From assembly GCA_003008705.1 (NCBI GenBank), contig PDUO01000065.1:124001-188000 (forward strand): a DNA stretch of 64,000 bases, given 5' to 3'. The notes beneath the pieces were generated by a model. The model was not told where the DNA came from and searched no databases. It worked only from the letters and a program-made list of their open reading frames with translations. The DNA comes from Pezicula radicicola (taxonomy: Eukaryota > Ascomycota > Leotiomycetes > Helotiales > Dermateaceae). Positions 35,707 through 48,908 of the stretch are shown piece by piece; position 1 is the stretch's first letter, and the number at the start of each line of letters is the position of its first letter. The position numbers were made by a program, and so were the translations under genes.

Positions 35707-38700
35707 TCACAACACAGGCCTCAGGTAGTACTCCAAGTCAGCATATGCCTGCTCAATATAAAGTGACGAATCCTTCTCCATCTCCTTCAATAATTCTGGC
35801 TCTCTTCTATGCAGACTATGTAGCACTCCAGCAAACATAGTGTGAGCTCGAGTGATATGTAGCAAGTGAGCTAGCATCCGCTCCTCAAGAACACGTTTGA
35901 GGATATCTCCATTAACATGCATCATTGTCTTTGGGTTTAAAGACGGTTGGACCTCAAAATTTGAATCTTGCGTGAATTGGCATACGATAGGAGATCGCAT
36001 AGCCATGTTCTGAATGAGTCGCAAAAAGGACCATGCTGCCTCACCAAGAATGGTGAAATGGCTCAGAGAACCATCCATAGCCAATCCAAGTATCTCCGTT
36101 TCACTATCAGACGTCCTCACAATGTCAAGGCTGTCAGCTACGGAGACACTGTACTGATCTGGCAAGGCAGTTTGTGTTCCAGGGGGAGGAGGCCGCGGGA
36201 AACCTGGGGATAACTGAGCTTCCAAAACCCACACTGGATCCCAGGTGGGACGGCACCTGCCGATCCGCAATTTTTGGATTGAAGACTGCATCTCTGCCTC
36301 AAATACAGTGTCGAGGGTATCAGCTTTGGTATTAGCTGTAGCCCACAATCCGGCCACAGTTGTATCTTTATCTGTGACCAGGCTAATTTGTACACCCATG
36401 CTAGTGGAGTCACTTCCACTAATCTCCAAATGATGTAAACCAAAGCGATGGTTCTGATCAAAATGTGTAGCAATTATCTTAGACGCATCACCATTCAATC
36501 CCCTCTCAAAGCGAAGCACTTCTAGAGAGTGCGCTGCAGTCATCGCGTAGACTGTGTCACCACGCACCGTCAAGCTCCTTGCTGGAGAAGAAAGCTTGTA
36601 TTGCGCAACTCTCCTGAATTTCTTCTCGTCCCGGTCGAGGAACTCGCAGTACAAAGTATCGCCACTGCAATAGATGATTCCCTCCGGAACGCCAGTTACC
36701 GCAGAAACCGGATCTGCATGTTTGAACTTGAAGCGAGTTCGGAAGCAAATTCTGGGTTTCATAGCGGAAGCTTGCCCATCAAGCCCCGTCTCTTTTTCAT
36801 AAGATATTAGTAAAACTCTGCCACTACTTGTGGTGATTACAAGATATCTCCATAAACGCCCATCTTTAGAAAAAGGCCAGTCAAGAAGCCCTAAAATGGT
36901 CTCATTGGGTTTACCGAGACCAGGATCGCATTCAACCGCCGCTCCTGTCTTGTCAACTGCTTTGGAGAGATCCTCACCAGTATCTGGATCGATAAAGAGG
37001 AGTGTAGTCCTGCCATTCATAATCGCCGCGACGATAAGTACCTGTAGGTCATGGGAGTACAAAACTCGTTTTGGAGTTCCTTGAATTGAGAGGTGGCGAG
37101 GTATTGCCTTTTGTTGGGGGCTCAACCTTGCCAGTATCAAATCACTCCCAGCAACGACTAGCAAATTTCCGCCTTCCGTACCCCCAAAGATGTCTGGTAT
37201 CCTAACGACGGACACAATCACGGGTTGCTGAAGGGTGGGATTGAGGGCGTCTGTGAGCCATATCTGTTCAATACGTCGCCCTCGGCGCAGGGTCGCTTGG
37301 GCACTTTCATACCCTTTGGGGTTGGGTGCTCCTGGAGTTATTGTGCACACACTTGAGCCGCAGCTCACAAAATAGGAATCATGACACTTTTGTGAGCCGT
37401 CATCCTCGATGATGGCGGTGGGTCTAAATTGAGGTTCATCTTTGGTGATGAATGCGGATGTGACCCCAAACCTATCACATCTTGAGCCGATGATCCGGAC
37501 AGTGTCCTCAACAATGATATCCAAGGTAACTAGAAAACCATTTCGCGTGCCGCAGAGAAGAATGATGCTATCATGTGCGCTAGGAACAGAGGTCCCTGAA
37601 GCGACAACCATACTGACAATCGCATCAAGATTGGTGGCGCCTTTTTGAACACTGATGGGGAGTTGCAAAGTATGAGATTGCGCTCCATTGATAGGCTGGA
37701 AAGTCAGTTCAATATATTCCCCACACAATGCGGCAACTATTGCACAAAGATGTTGCCCCACTAAACATAAGGCTAGACTGGTGACGCGCGTTGAGAATTT
37801 TCGTAAGGTCACAATACTTCCCCCGTGCATTGCAGAATCGAATCTGTCCAGAGCCTCAGTTGATTCCGGTGACAGCACCCGAAGTATTGTTTCATTGCCG
37901 AAAAGAGTTGTGTAGAGTACGACGTCTTCATAAATTACGGCGTTCTCAACTGCTGTAGCCATGTCAAGGAGAGATTCACCATTATGGATATGACTATAAA
38001 AGTATCAGCGAAGGCATCATAAAAAAAACCCGCTCAGACTCTTCGAAATATTGAGTGATTAGTAGCTGAGAAGAGACCTGTACTTACGCACTATCTCCGT
38101 TGGAGACAATAATTGAGCGTTCAGTAACCTGTCTCATCAGGCTGCCGAATGCTCCAACTGCAATGGTTCGACTTTCAAGATCGAATAATGTGCTCTCTGA
38201 ATCCACTGCCTCGGCTTGCGATGCATCGCTCGAGAGTTTGACCATTGCTGAGCAATTTCCCAATGACATCAAGAATAAGAGACCAGCACCTTCCTCCGTG
38301 AGATCAAAACTAGGCGAAAGTACCCATGCTTTCATTATTGGGGTGTCGTACGGAATTATTGTCCCAACAGCAGCTTCAAGGCCATATCTGAACTCGCTGA
38401 TGGCCCCTTTGGTTCCCATGCCATTGCAGACAAATATCCGATCTGGATTTGGAATAGCGCCTTTACGTTGCCTATGGAAATCTTGAGTCGAAAAGGTTGT
38501 TACAAAGTCGATAGCTGGAGACCAATTTTGAACAGACTCGGTAAATTGAGGGAATTCTCGTGCACGCACCTGAGAAGCGTTAGCGAACCGGGAATTAATT
38601 TCAACACGGGGAAGGATGCTGATCCAGCGATGTGGTAGGGAGGAAGATTGAGCAAACGACTTGGGACGAATCAAGGGAAGCAGTCGCAATCGCACAATAG

Positions 38701-40516
38701 AAAATGACTCACCAAGTAGGTACCTCCAGCGCATGAATCACCGCCAGTAATCAATAAATCTCCTGATCTACCTGGATCATTGAATTTTTGGTATTCCACG
38801 CTTGCCAATGCAGTGCCAACATTGCACTGGAAGTGACTGATGTTTATTTCCGCGTTGACAAATTCTTCTGAATCAATCTCGAAGAACTTGACTAGTCCAT
38901 CTTCTCTCGCAATGTATAAATCGTCACGGAAGGCAGTATGGTAGCCAAGACGAGGAGGTCGTGTCCATGCTACCCAAAGAGGTGGACCGAGGCCATAATG
39001 TAAGGACGTCGGTGGGTCGAACTCTGTGTTAAAGTCTATACATCTTGGACTACCACTGAGTATGTCTTGGCAAACGGCCATGGAAGATTCCGAGACCAGG
39101 ATAAAGGCAGATTTGATGGTCAATGGGATAAGAAGTAGTGGCATTCGTCGGGCCTCCTCCAACAAGTGCCCTTTCTTGCTATGGGCACTGATCTTCCTAA
39201 GGTCCATACCAGCTTGCCACTCAAAGACAACCATCCTGGTCTGGCCACCTCGAACGACAAGTATTACCAAAATAATGTGTCCTTCGTCATCTGCAGATGG
39301 ATATAGAAACTCCATCTTATGGATTACACCAGGGAATGTAATGTATCTTTCCGACTCAATGTGACGAAGAGGAGTGCCTTTGGCCTGTTGCTCTTTCAAG
39401 TCCCCCCTTGTATGCAACTCATATATCGCGAAGATATCTTGGGAACACCCTACGGCCATATATCGCGAACTTGGATCTACAGCTAAGTGCATTCCAGCTT
39501 GAAGTGCGCTCAAGCTGGCCCTCGATGGAAGTTCTTTGAACGGGGATCCCTTAGACGCAGACTCACCAAAGAGCTTGCTGAAAGCCTTCTCCGTTGTCGA
39601 CTCTGACGGTTTAAAAATTGAAGGGTTGATGATTGGGCTTGTGAGCATCGGCTTTGAGACTCGGTGCCTAGTCGAGACAAATTTCAACCCAACATTTTTC
39701 TCCTCGCGTAGCATCAGGAAGCAAAAGTCTCCTGAATCCAGATGTAAGACAAGGGTTTGGGGAGGTAAAGTGTCTCCCAAGCCTTGGGGTTGCGGATACG
39801 CGCGAGGAATGCCACTCATTGAAATGTCATTGTCGCCGTCCCTTGCTATGTCTTTGGGAGGCGAAGAGCCAGTGTCAGGATCCTCATAGTAGGTTTTGAT
39901 TGATCCAATGACACGTGCATTGTGAATTTTGGCTCCAAAGTTTTCCTTGCGAATGATATCGCAGAGGTGTCCATCTGGTCGTAACTCCCGAATCTGCACA
40001 AAGTCCTCCTTCTAGGGGTCAGCAGGAATAGCCGACAGCATACGTGAGCATCAGTGACAGGAAGAAAACTCTTCAGTGGCATGGCCAACAACATCGACTG
40101 AGAAGTCATGTTTTCAATAAAACGCTGATCCTACATAATTCAGAGAGGATGTCTATTTGACACACTCCAGCATCGAACAGTTGATAACACCATAGGTAAC
40201 AACCAACGACCCACAAGGTGTTGTACTACAGCCAAATAATGAAGACCACGAGTAAATGAAAGCTTTCACTTACCCCGATGAAAGCAACATCGTTTGCATG
40301 AGGATTCCTTATTTTCACTGGTAGGATCCAATGCGCCTGTGGGCTTCTGATGATTGTCTGGGTCAGGAGACCGTGTACCGGAGGACGTTCTACATCAGAG
40401 AATTTGGTGGCAGCCTCCTTGTCCTGTTGGTCGTAGTGTTGTAGTACAGAGTTGACGTCCAATGTCTGGGTGGTCCATTCTCCATTTACGAGGGTGCTCG
40501 TTGCCAAAGCCATCAT
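35707..40516 (-). CDS. MMS1_N / CPSF-A-type beta-propeller protein (DDB1-like)
   Basis: Proposed exons 40516-40274, 40011-38713, 38569-38088 and 37993-35707; 1436 aa. The large size, repeated four-strand blade-like segments and blocks such as NDVAFIG...EDFVQIRELRPDGHL, FPGVIHKMEFLYP and SNGDSAHIHNGE fit the fungal MMS1_N (methyl methanesulfonate N-term) proteins of the DDB1/CPSF160/SF3b130 superfamily. Such proteins scaffold cullin ligases or RNA-processing complexes; which applies here is unknown. The first intron (262 bp) is unusually long and contains a stopless in-frame 87-bp stretch, 40130-40044, that could be a cassette exon. The acceptor at 40012-40013 may shift by 3 bp. The last three exons are certain. 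Confidence 0.82.
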
Positions 40517-41780
40517 GGCAAGGTGAAATCAGACTGCTGCCATCCAGTTGCCCACAATCAAGGCCACTCTTATCCAGATATGAATTAGGATACCCAGGTA
40601 TGAATATGTTTAGGAACGAAAATGACAGGCCCAGGCCTAGATGCGCACGAGGAACAGGCTGTGCGGCAAGGTTCCTGTTCTAGAAGATCCGCGGATACCC
40701 GTTGAGCAGGCCGCAGCGCAGGGTGCACTTGACCTGCAGAACAACTTGAAGTTTCAAATGCCAGCCTTGCTGCCTGCAAGAAGGTGAGAGCGGCGATCGC
40801 AAAGACAAGGCTGTGAATAGTCCTACATGCGCAGTCGACGTGAGAGAAGCGGCAGTATTGCGGAAACTGCGAGAGTTGGGGGATCTCGATGCGGATCATG
40901 CTACGGACGTACGCGATAACTGGGGGCGGAAGCGGAAGGAGAAGGGACGCGGAAGAAGAACAGTCGTACGGTGCTAGTATGGTAGTCGTAGTGAACAACA
41001 ACAGGCTGAGGGGTTCGGACTGGATGATGATTCATATGATAATGATTCATATGATAATGATAAATAACTCTTCTGTCGAGGGAAGCGCGAAGAGCTGCAG
41101 CACTGGAGACTGGCTGTTCAGATGATGCTTACTGCTGCTGACTTGTCATATCAGATTGGTCTGCAAAGTTGGTAAGGTACGTGGTAGGGCAGAGAGTTGA
41201 TTGTTCACACAAGGATGGCCTCCAATTATTCGCTCTGGCGCTGTATATGGTAGGTCTTTCGTATTTCATACTTTCGTACTCTGAACAGATAAATAGATGA
41301 AGAGTTAGATGGGTACCTAGGTAGGTGCCTAGGTAGGTACAGTACAGTACTGCACATGAGAGAGGGGAGTTTACTGTAGAGTGTGTAGGTGCAGTAGTAC
41401 ACCATATAGTAGGTAGGATTCGGAGGACGTAGGCCGAACTACTACCTACCAACTCCGTAACTCGCGCTCGCGGCCGACCGAGTTGAGGGAAAACCTGGAA
41501 TGGCAGCCAGGCTCTCGTCTCGTCAGCTTTCGAACGGCATCTCGCCGCTTTTGGCCCAAAAAAGCTCGCCAGCTCACAATCAGATAAGTGAGAGAAGCTG
41601 CCCTGCTGTCCTGCTGCCCTGCGAGCCAGGGAGGCTCCTCCTCCTTCTTGCTTTTTGCCTTGCCGCGCACACTACCACCACCCTTTATCTGTGCACTTTC
41701 ATCTCCATCAATTCAATTGCTTCCTGTCGTGTCTGCAATGACCACAGCTCTGGACCGTCCCATGGATTTTCGTTCTTGAA
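40517..41780. promoter_or_regulatory. Divergent intergenic region, 1.26 kb
   Basis: Between the MMS1_N-type gene (-) and the TBC gene (+). It contains a 16-bp direct duplication (TGATTCATATGATAA, about 41029-41060) and a cluster of self-complementary CCTAGGTAGG words, about 41313-41340. The last few hundred bases are pyrimidine-rich, as in fungal 5'UTRs. Confidence 0.45.
41313..41350. repeat. Cluster of CCTAGGTAGG words
   Basis: TACCTAGGTAGG is followed by TGCCTAGGTAGG and then TACAGTACAGTACTG. The units are partly self-complementary. Similar words are common in promoters of filamentous ascomycetes; function not known to me. Confidence 0.5.
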
Positions 41781-43162
41781 ATGGAGCCAAATGGAAGGGT
41801 TGGAAAGGACAATGGCCAGTTCCAGGCGCAATCTTCTACAAAGGAGAAGCCGTCCCACGCGAAGACGGCGCGTATCTTGGATGCGTGTCGATGGAAGGAT
41901 ACTAAGCTCCTGAGGGCACTGGCGACTACGGAGGGAGGACTGGTCTCGGACGCCGTCCGACGTCAAGCATGTTTGTACACAGCTGCAAAGAATATTGCTT
42001 CCATTCTGGTCTGATAAGTTATAGGGCCTTTACTCCTTGGCTACCCTGCGCCTGAGTCGATATGGAATGCAGATGAGGAGCTTGAAGATTGGAGGACGCT
42101 GCCGAAACACAGAGATGAGGGCCAAGTACGACTGGATGTGGACAGGTCGTTTATTTACTATCCCAACAGTACGTCGCATTCGAGTTCCACTATAACAGTC
42201 ACATATCACATCTTCAAGACGCTGATGGATCCATTCCTGCAGACCAATCACCTAAAGACCTCGAGGGAAAGAAGCAGGAACTATCCAACCTGATCACCGA
42301 AGTCCTCCGACGACAGCCATACCTCTGCTACTTCCAGGGCTACCACGATATCTGCCAAGTATTCCTGCTAGTACTTGACCAGAGTAGTCGCGCAGCAGCG
42401 GTGGCGCGTCTGTCAACACTTCGAATCCGGGATTTTATGCTCCCGAAGTTGCGACCAGCTCTGGATCAGCTCAACTTGATACCGGCAATCATTCAGGCCA
42501 GCAATATTCAGCTATACAACCACCTCTTCGGGAACATTATAGGCATGGAGCCATTCTTTGCTCTGTCGGGCACATTGACAATGTATGCTCATGATATCCA
42601 AGAATACGGCGAGATTTCTCGCCTTTTCGATGTCTTTCTCGCCCGAGAAGCGGTATTCTCTGTCTACATTTTCGCACAAGTCGTGCTCCAGCGTTCAGGA
42701 GAGCTCTTCGAGATACCCTCCGATGAGCCCGAGATGATGCACTCGATCCTTTCGAAACTCCCCAAACCCCTCAATCTTGAGGCTCTCATCTCAAATAGCG
42801 TCAAATTAATTGAAAAATATCCTCCCGAAAATCTGCCGACTTGGAGTCGAATATCGAAAGCTAGCGTATTGAAAACAGCACGGTGGCCCGATCAAATAGA
42901 ACGACAAACTCTTGAGGACGGACAGGCGTATTTCAAACTGCAGGCAAAGGAACTGCAATGGGCAGAGAAGCGTGCCGAGGCTTTAGCTCTGCTACACAAA
43001 CACAGAACGCCAATACGCAACGTAGGAATTACTGTATTAATAGGTGTATTATCATTCTGGGTGCGAAAGTCATCCTATTTTGGATCTCCGGGGACCTTTG
43101 GGACCTTTGGGGCACATTTCCAGCGTTGGTATTATTGGTATTTAGGATATCCGGGGCACTAA
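41781..43162 (+). CDS. gyp8: TBC-domain Rab GTPase-activating protein, TBC1D20/Gyp8 type
   Basis: Three exons: 41781-41970, 42025-42168 and 42243-43162; 417 aa. Residues 60-300 form a TBC domain: RRQAWPLLLGYP at its start, the arginine-finger motif RLDVDRSF, the glutamine-finger motif YFQGYHDI, and the later EPFFALSGTLTMYAHD block seen in TBC1D20. A hydrophobic segment near residues 378-395 (VGITVLIGVLSFWV) suggests a C-terminal membrane anchor, as in TBC1D20, which acts on Rab1/Ypt1 at the ER-Golgi boundary. Both catalytic fingers are intact, so it should be active. A short duplicated GGGACCTTT encodes GTFGTFG near the C-terminus. Confidence 0.88.
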
Positions 43163-45909
43163 CAGATACCCGCTGCATTGTTTTAGAACTGGAGGAAAGT
43201 AGTCATAATTAAATAGCATCATATACTTCACTGTAAGCGAGCGAATCGCTGGAAAACGGGCAGAATAGAATAGCTAGAGGTCATTTTTGGTCTCCCAACG
43301 TTGTCTCAGATCAATTAGCAGATGCTATAATATTATAAACAAAGGTGCCGCCACTGTTAAACTCGTTTTGCAAAAGTGGTCGCTCAGAAAGCAAACATAC
43401 ATTAACATCTCGCATTCAGTAACCTCTCTGAAGACTCTAAAGTGATATACGAGTAATGTTGCTTCATAGCTAGCTCCTTACTTAGTTAATAAAGTCCACC
43501 GAAAAATAATGAATAATTACACAGGGGACCGTAGTGTGCCATGATAAAATAAGCTCTTCTCTCGGCTCGAATGATTAAATTTAAGCGACGAAGCGTCAAA
43601 GTGTTGCAATCTTACTTGGCGAGCTTTTATATATATGGCTGCTATTCATTTGACATGTTGCCTAAATTCTCTTAATGAAGTTTACTTCTTCCTATTCAAC
43701 TTGTGTCTTTTCTCTTGGCTTTGAAGTCGTACTTGTTTTTTTAGGTTCTTTAGAAAATTAGATCTTGTCAAGCTTTAATTGGCCTACTAGTCCATAATTT
43801 TAAGAACACATTGTAGAGAAAGTATATTACTTATGAAAGTAATTCATCACATTGTGAGGATGTCTTTAACTAATTTCAGAATACTTGATCCTAGTGTTCT
43901 CTAAACACCACTTTGACACTCATTACAGCCTGCTTGTCTAGTGGTGCTTCTATAACTCCTCATATTATTACACTATTCTTTCCGAAGAAACAATACAGAA
44001 TACAATAGCACGATTTCCTTAAGCTTTAAAATTACTAGTCACGCGCCTACAATGAAGCTGCCAATCACGGAAATCTTAACAAAGCTTTTTTGACTAGTAT
44101 GTCCCTCTGTTAGAAAAGGGGAGTTCTTGTTGAACTACTTATACTCGCGTTGTTACCATTTCTTGGATTGTTGTCAAGAAGAAAATAATAGCTAGTTCAA
44201 GTTACAGCTTCATGGTAGTTAAGGAGAATTCGAGGAGAAGGGGCAAGAGGTGATATATCTAGCTATTAATTAGTTGGTGGCGGGTTAAGTAGAAATATTC
44301 ATGGAAGCTTCTAAAGGGGATTTAGTTAGGAGCATCAGATGTTGTTTAGTGCTTTACATGTTAGTAGAAAATAATGTTAGAAACATTAGGTAATGAGTAA
44401 ACAACTCAACACCCACCCATCGAACTTGGGTTTAAGGAAGGTAGATTAGAGAGGCTGTATTTGGCGCTAGCACGTCTAGTAAGTACATAGGATAGGAGAG
44501 CTTTACCTTTGAATTAAGGCAACTACCTAGCTAACAACGGTATTGTATTTAGATCAACTACAAAGCAAATGATAAAGGGTATAAACTGGTGGAGATAAGA
44601 ACCCTATCTCCTCGTTGTAAAGGACGAAAAAAGGAAATGAAAGAAAAGAAACAAGAAGCCCGAAGAGTTATGCTAGTCACTATATGCAGTTGTTGTTAGT
44701 AGGTGTGTTATTTTTAAGTTCTACTTAGTTAAGAAACGACAACTAGAAATCTAAATCTCACTATAGCTAATTTATCCGGCGGGCGTAGAACTAAGGCTCT
44801 CTTCGCCTGTAATAAGGTATCTGTTTCTAAAAGGGTTATGGTGAGGTGAACTTACTTTTCTGCATTTGGGACATAACAGTAATTATCCTTTTTGACATAC
44901 TCTTTGCAAAGGCGAAAGTGCTTTAGATGGTTGCTATAATAGGATTTCAGTATAGTGTCACCAATAAGGTGATGTATCACAAATTATCTGGCTAATAGTT
45001 GTAAAATGGCCCTACATTGGGTGCAACTAGTTGGTTCCAGAAGAATATAGGGACTCAGTGTGTAGGCGGTAGCCCGAAATTTGATTAACCACGGATATGA
45101 TGACGAAGTAGGGAGGATCTTGTGCCCGAGAGAAGATTACTTGCATGCGCACATTGGCGTGCTGCAGCTTGGTATCATTGAAGCTGAAACTTAGAGAGAT
45201 ATTCGGCAGAGTTAGACTTATTATTCAAGGAAAAGCCTACAAGGATATATAATTTTTAACAGCATTAGATTTATAACGCAGAACTTATTGTAAGTGAAAA
45301 AGGTAGTAAAGCTTTTTGATGGGAAAATACTCAGACTTGTGACATACTATACAAAAACTCAATATTTACCGAGGCTCGAAGCGCTCCTTTCCTAATGCCC
45401 ATACAGTAGGTATCCATTACCAACGCCAGTACACCAAAATGCTCCAGCCCATTATCATGTACACTTATCACTATCGCAGCACCAGGCTTGGGAAGAGTTT
45501 CCTGCTATGGATGTTCACATGAAGTTCATAGATTCCGTCTTCGGCGCCGACATATCTATGTGGAATTAGCATTTATCTTATGTGTCCTAGGGCTTGGCAT
45601 TAAAGAAGACAGCGGCACACAAGAATGACAGAGGCACTTCAAGTCGTTGACTGAGTAGGACTTACTCACCGAGGCTCAAGCACCACCAATGGGAACAACA
45701 GCAGCCGAATTGAGACGAGGTAGTAATGACGATTTGCCTCACACTCCTTACTCAATACTCACTACTGTTATTTGCGCTCCCAGTAGTTGGGATGCCAGGG
45801 TGGTTCAAGCCTCCGTGAGTGAGTCTAACGGTTCATCACCTCGAAGGAGTCTCTGAGCTTTCAAATAGGTGTGCCATCGGAAGTCTTCGGGAAGTTTTGA
45901 GGGTACAAC
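43163..45909. other. AT-rich gene-free block, 2.7 kb
   Basis: The longest gene-free stretch apart from the 12-15 kb region, between the TBC gene and the DUF2415 gene, which converge. It has high TA content, no frame above about 60 codons and no repeats that pair at its ends. It could be a decayed, RIP-mutated repeat; that is inference. Confidence 0.45.
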
Positions 45910-48332
45910 TTACAATATCCGCCCATCCTCACTCCAGGTACAGCCCATGGTTTCGACAGCCGAGCCTGCGCGTCTATGATCGCCACTTCTCAAACTCTCA
46001 TATCTGCCCGCAAGACGGGTGACAGTAGCAAACTCATCTAGAGGTCGCCAAGGCTGTCGCAGTCTATGAGCGAAGTCCCTGCTGTCTTCGTTTTCTGTCT
46101 CAACCCGCAATTGAGTTGTTACGTCCACTGGAGGATTAGTTGGAAATCTGCTACTATACATAGCTTCTATATCCGCCCACGGATCACTAGACGATTCAGT
46201 CCCTATAGCTGGTAGCCTAGGGGGGTCTAGCTGGAGACGCTCAAGACTGGATGCTGCTTCGTTATCGTTGGCATTTCGATCACTGTTGCTTCTTGGTATG
46301 TGACCATATACATTAGAGCGTGCTTCAGCCATTCTTTCCCCATGTGTCTGGGACCCAGGGACTCGGAATGAGTAAGCTGGGGAGTAGGTTGTTTCTCGTC
46401 CACCACGGACTGTTCTCTCGACGTCGTTCTGGGCTGTGGCTAAGATCACCGATCCGCGCCTTCGCGGTTGCTGCGTTGTCTGTCCTCGCCTCTCCCGATC
46501 CTGATTTCGCTCATTGATAAATGCTCGAAATGACGCCGCGCTGCGATCTGTGCTGATAAAGTCTCGCAAAGCTGGGGGAAGTGCAGGGGCAGCTGAGGTA
46601 TTACGCTCAGCGGCGGAAGTTCTTTCGTTAGACGATGAGCCTGACGGCGTGTTCAATGATAGTGAATCATCAACATGTAACCATTCGCTTAAAGACATAT
46701 TGCTGTTTGCTGAAGGATCCGAGGCATTTGCAGTACTGGTTGCGCCGGAGGTCCCTGGTGCATCACGATCACGCTCTGCATTACGATCACGGTCACGTTC
46801 TCGTCGTGCAGCCGACGATGCTTCAAGAACCTGCATTTCCTCCGGGGTCAATGGGGCTTGATGTCTATCTAGCAGTTCGCGTGAGAAATTTCTCAAGGAC
46901 GAGAAGTGGCGTCGATCAAGGTCTCCCAAGCCTAAGTAATCAGGAGTTGAGCTTGACGTCGTAGGGGCTTCCGACCTGAAGCTCCGGAGTCTTGGATCTA
47001 TCAGAGGCTCTAGTCGTTCCACAGCCCGATCTGTTACAAGTACCCGGTCTATGCCTTCTGCATGGGCATCAATTTTGACGGACTGCCTCGAATAACAAAG
47101 ATTCCGCATATCTGCAACTCCAACTCGACCAGTCGCCTCTGTCCAAGCAAGAAGGTCAAAAGGTTCAGGTGAAAACTCCATTGCTCTGATAGCTCCAGGG
47201 GAATTCCCACCACTGGTAGCTTCACTATTTGGTCGCGAAGAAGTGAATGTTGCTTTTAAAGGGTCGCAATCCTCATCTAGCAAAGAATTGGTGTCAAAGA
47301 TAGAGATGATGCCATATTGGGTTCCAACAGCAAGGTTCTCGCCGGATGGGGAAAAGCAAGCTGCAAAAGACCCTCTCATACTGGTCTTGTCCGCAAGCCG
47401 TTGTCCCTCTATCTGCACTTTACCACAAGGTCGCCATTCATACTCCGGAGGGTTCTCGATCGAAAACCGAGAAGGTGCAGTCTCACCTTTCTCTACCTTG
47501 GGTACCCTGCGGTAGATATACATGAAAGGGTCATCACAGATTGCAATGAGTATCTTTCCATCTGGAGAGATCAGAGCGCGATTGACATTGTCTGGAAATG
47601 CCATCCTGTCCAATATTTCCGAGTCTTGCAAGTCCATGATACATACACTGCAGTCGTTAGTGGCTATGACCGCCACTGGCGCTTTATATATCTCGTCTGG
47701 CAGGTTTGTTGATGGCGGTACCCATATCGTGATGCAGTTGACAATATCCTGACCAATCAATTTGATATTCGAAGCTGTAGGATGGTTGAACCCGCGAAGC
47801 CTGCGCATTATGACCGTCTGCTGAGAGAGTGGCGTCGATCTTCGAGGAAGGTCGAGTTCGGGGAGTCGAGCATCAGGATCAGCAGCCAATCCGGCATTGA
47901 AGTCCCGTAGGAGCGAACCTTCCCGTCCTTCTTCTTCGTCATCATCATCAAGAGGTATTGCTGTGTATTCTCCTTTGTCTCCTCCACAGCAGATCCAACC
48001 CTTCACAGCTGTGAGACATCGTGGAGAGAACGACAGAGTCGTGATTACCTCACGCTCCCTTGTATTGGTGTTTAGACGTATAATATCATTGTTACTGGGA
48101 AAATAGACGTTGTGTAACGTTGGGGAGCTAATCAAGGAGCGAAGCTGCCAATGCGACGTATGGATAAGGTTCCGATAATACTTGCGAGGGTTGGGTAAGA
48201 TCAAGTTGTCTGTAGCATGGTGTCTATTCAACAAGTCGATCAGCTTCAATCCCCCGACAACATATTAACTGCAGTTGTATTTGTATAGACAAGCCAACCG
48301 CGGACTTACAAGCTCTCAGTTTTGACAGCCAT
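45910..48332 (-). CDS. WD40-like protein with DUF2415 domain
   Basis: Exon 1 (48332-48310) encodes MAVKTES and joins 48223-45910 across an 86-bp intron; 778 aa. The long frame has no ATG in its first 30 codons, so the small first exon is needed. The N-terminal half has beta-propeller-like repeats (RALISPDGKILIAICDDPFMYIY, ACFSPSGENLAVGTQYGIISIFD) and the conserved block FSPEPFDLLAWTEATGRVGVADMR of the fungal DUF2415 family. A long Ser/Arg/Asp-rich disordered tail follows. The frame ends in GRIL at a TAA that overlaps a consensus donor (GTAAGT), so a further C-terminal exon may exist. Molecular function unknown. Confidence 0.85.
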
Positions 48333-48908
48333 GGCTGCCATGCGCCTAAGAGGTTACGGGCATGAAGATGATTGATTGCTTTGTTGATTCCTGACTCGAG
48401 TCACCAAGAAGGCGGTTGAAGGGGGGTGGTTTTCGGCCGCTTTGTAGTGATTAGGAAGCTCGGATATGGGCAATTCTAACAATACACAGGTTGACGCTTA
48501 GGGAATAAAGATGTCGTCCGGACACGGCTGTTGTTGGGCAAACATGGTCTGGCTGCATTGGTAATAGGTTACTTATTGGTAGACTAGACACCAACAGCCG
48601 CACGCTCGACGTCAGGGTAGAGGCTGGGCTTGCGTATATTGGGATCACGTGCTATTCATTCTGATTCTTGGTGCCCACTGCCCTGCGATTGTCCTTACGG
48701 CTCCACTAATAAATCCTTGTCCCGGCGCTTCGGAGAATCCTATGGAAAGAGGCTAGCCGAGGAAATTTTGTTAACTTCTATCTCCTCTTCGTCCCGACGT
48801 AACTCTTCCTTCTTCATACCCATCTTCTCCTTTCTTTCCACCATACATCTTCCCATCTAATTACCATATCCTCCCACCTCACATTCTTTTCTTGTAGCAA
48901 CCGCAACC
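48333..48908. promoter_or_regulatory. Divergent promoter of the DUF2415 and mitochondrial Hsp70 genes
   Basis: 576 bp. An ATCACGTG box at 48644-48651 lies 258-265 bp upstream of the Hsp70 start. The stretch before the Hsp70 ATG is pyrimidine-rich (CTCCTCTTCG, TTCTCCTTTC), typical of highly expressed fungal genes. I see no clear inverted nGAAn heat-shock element. Confidence 0.4.
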
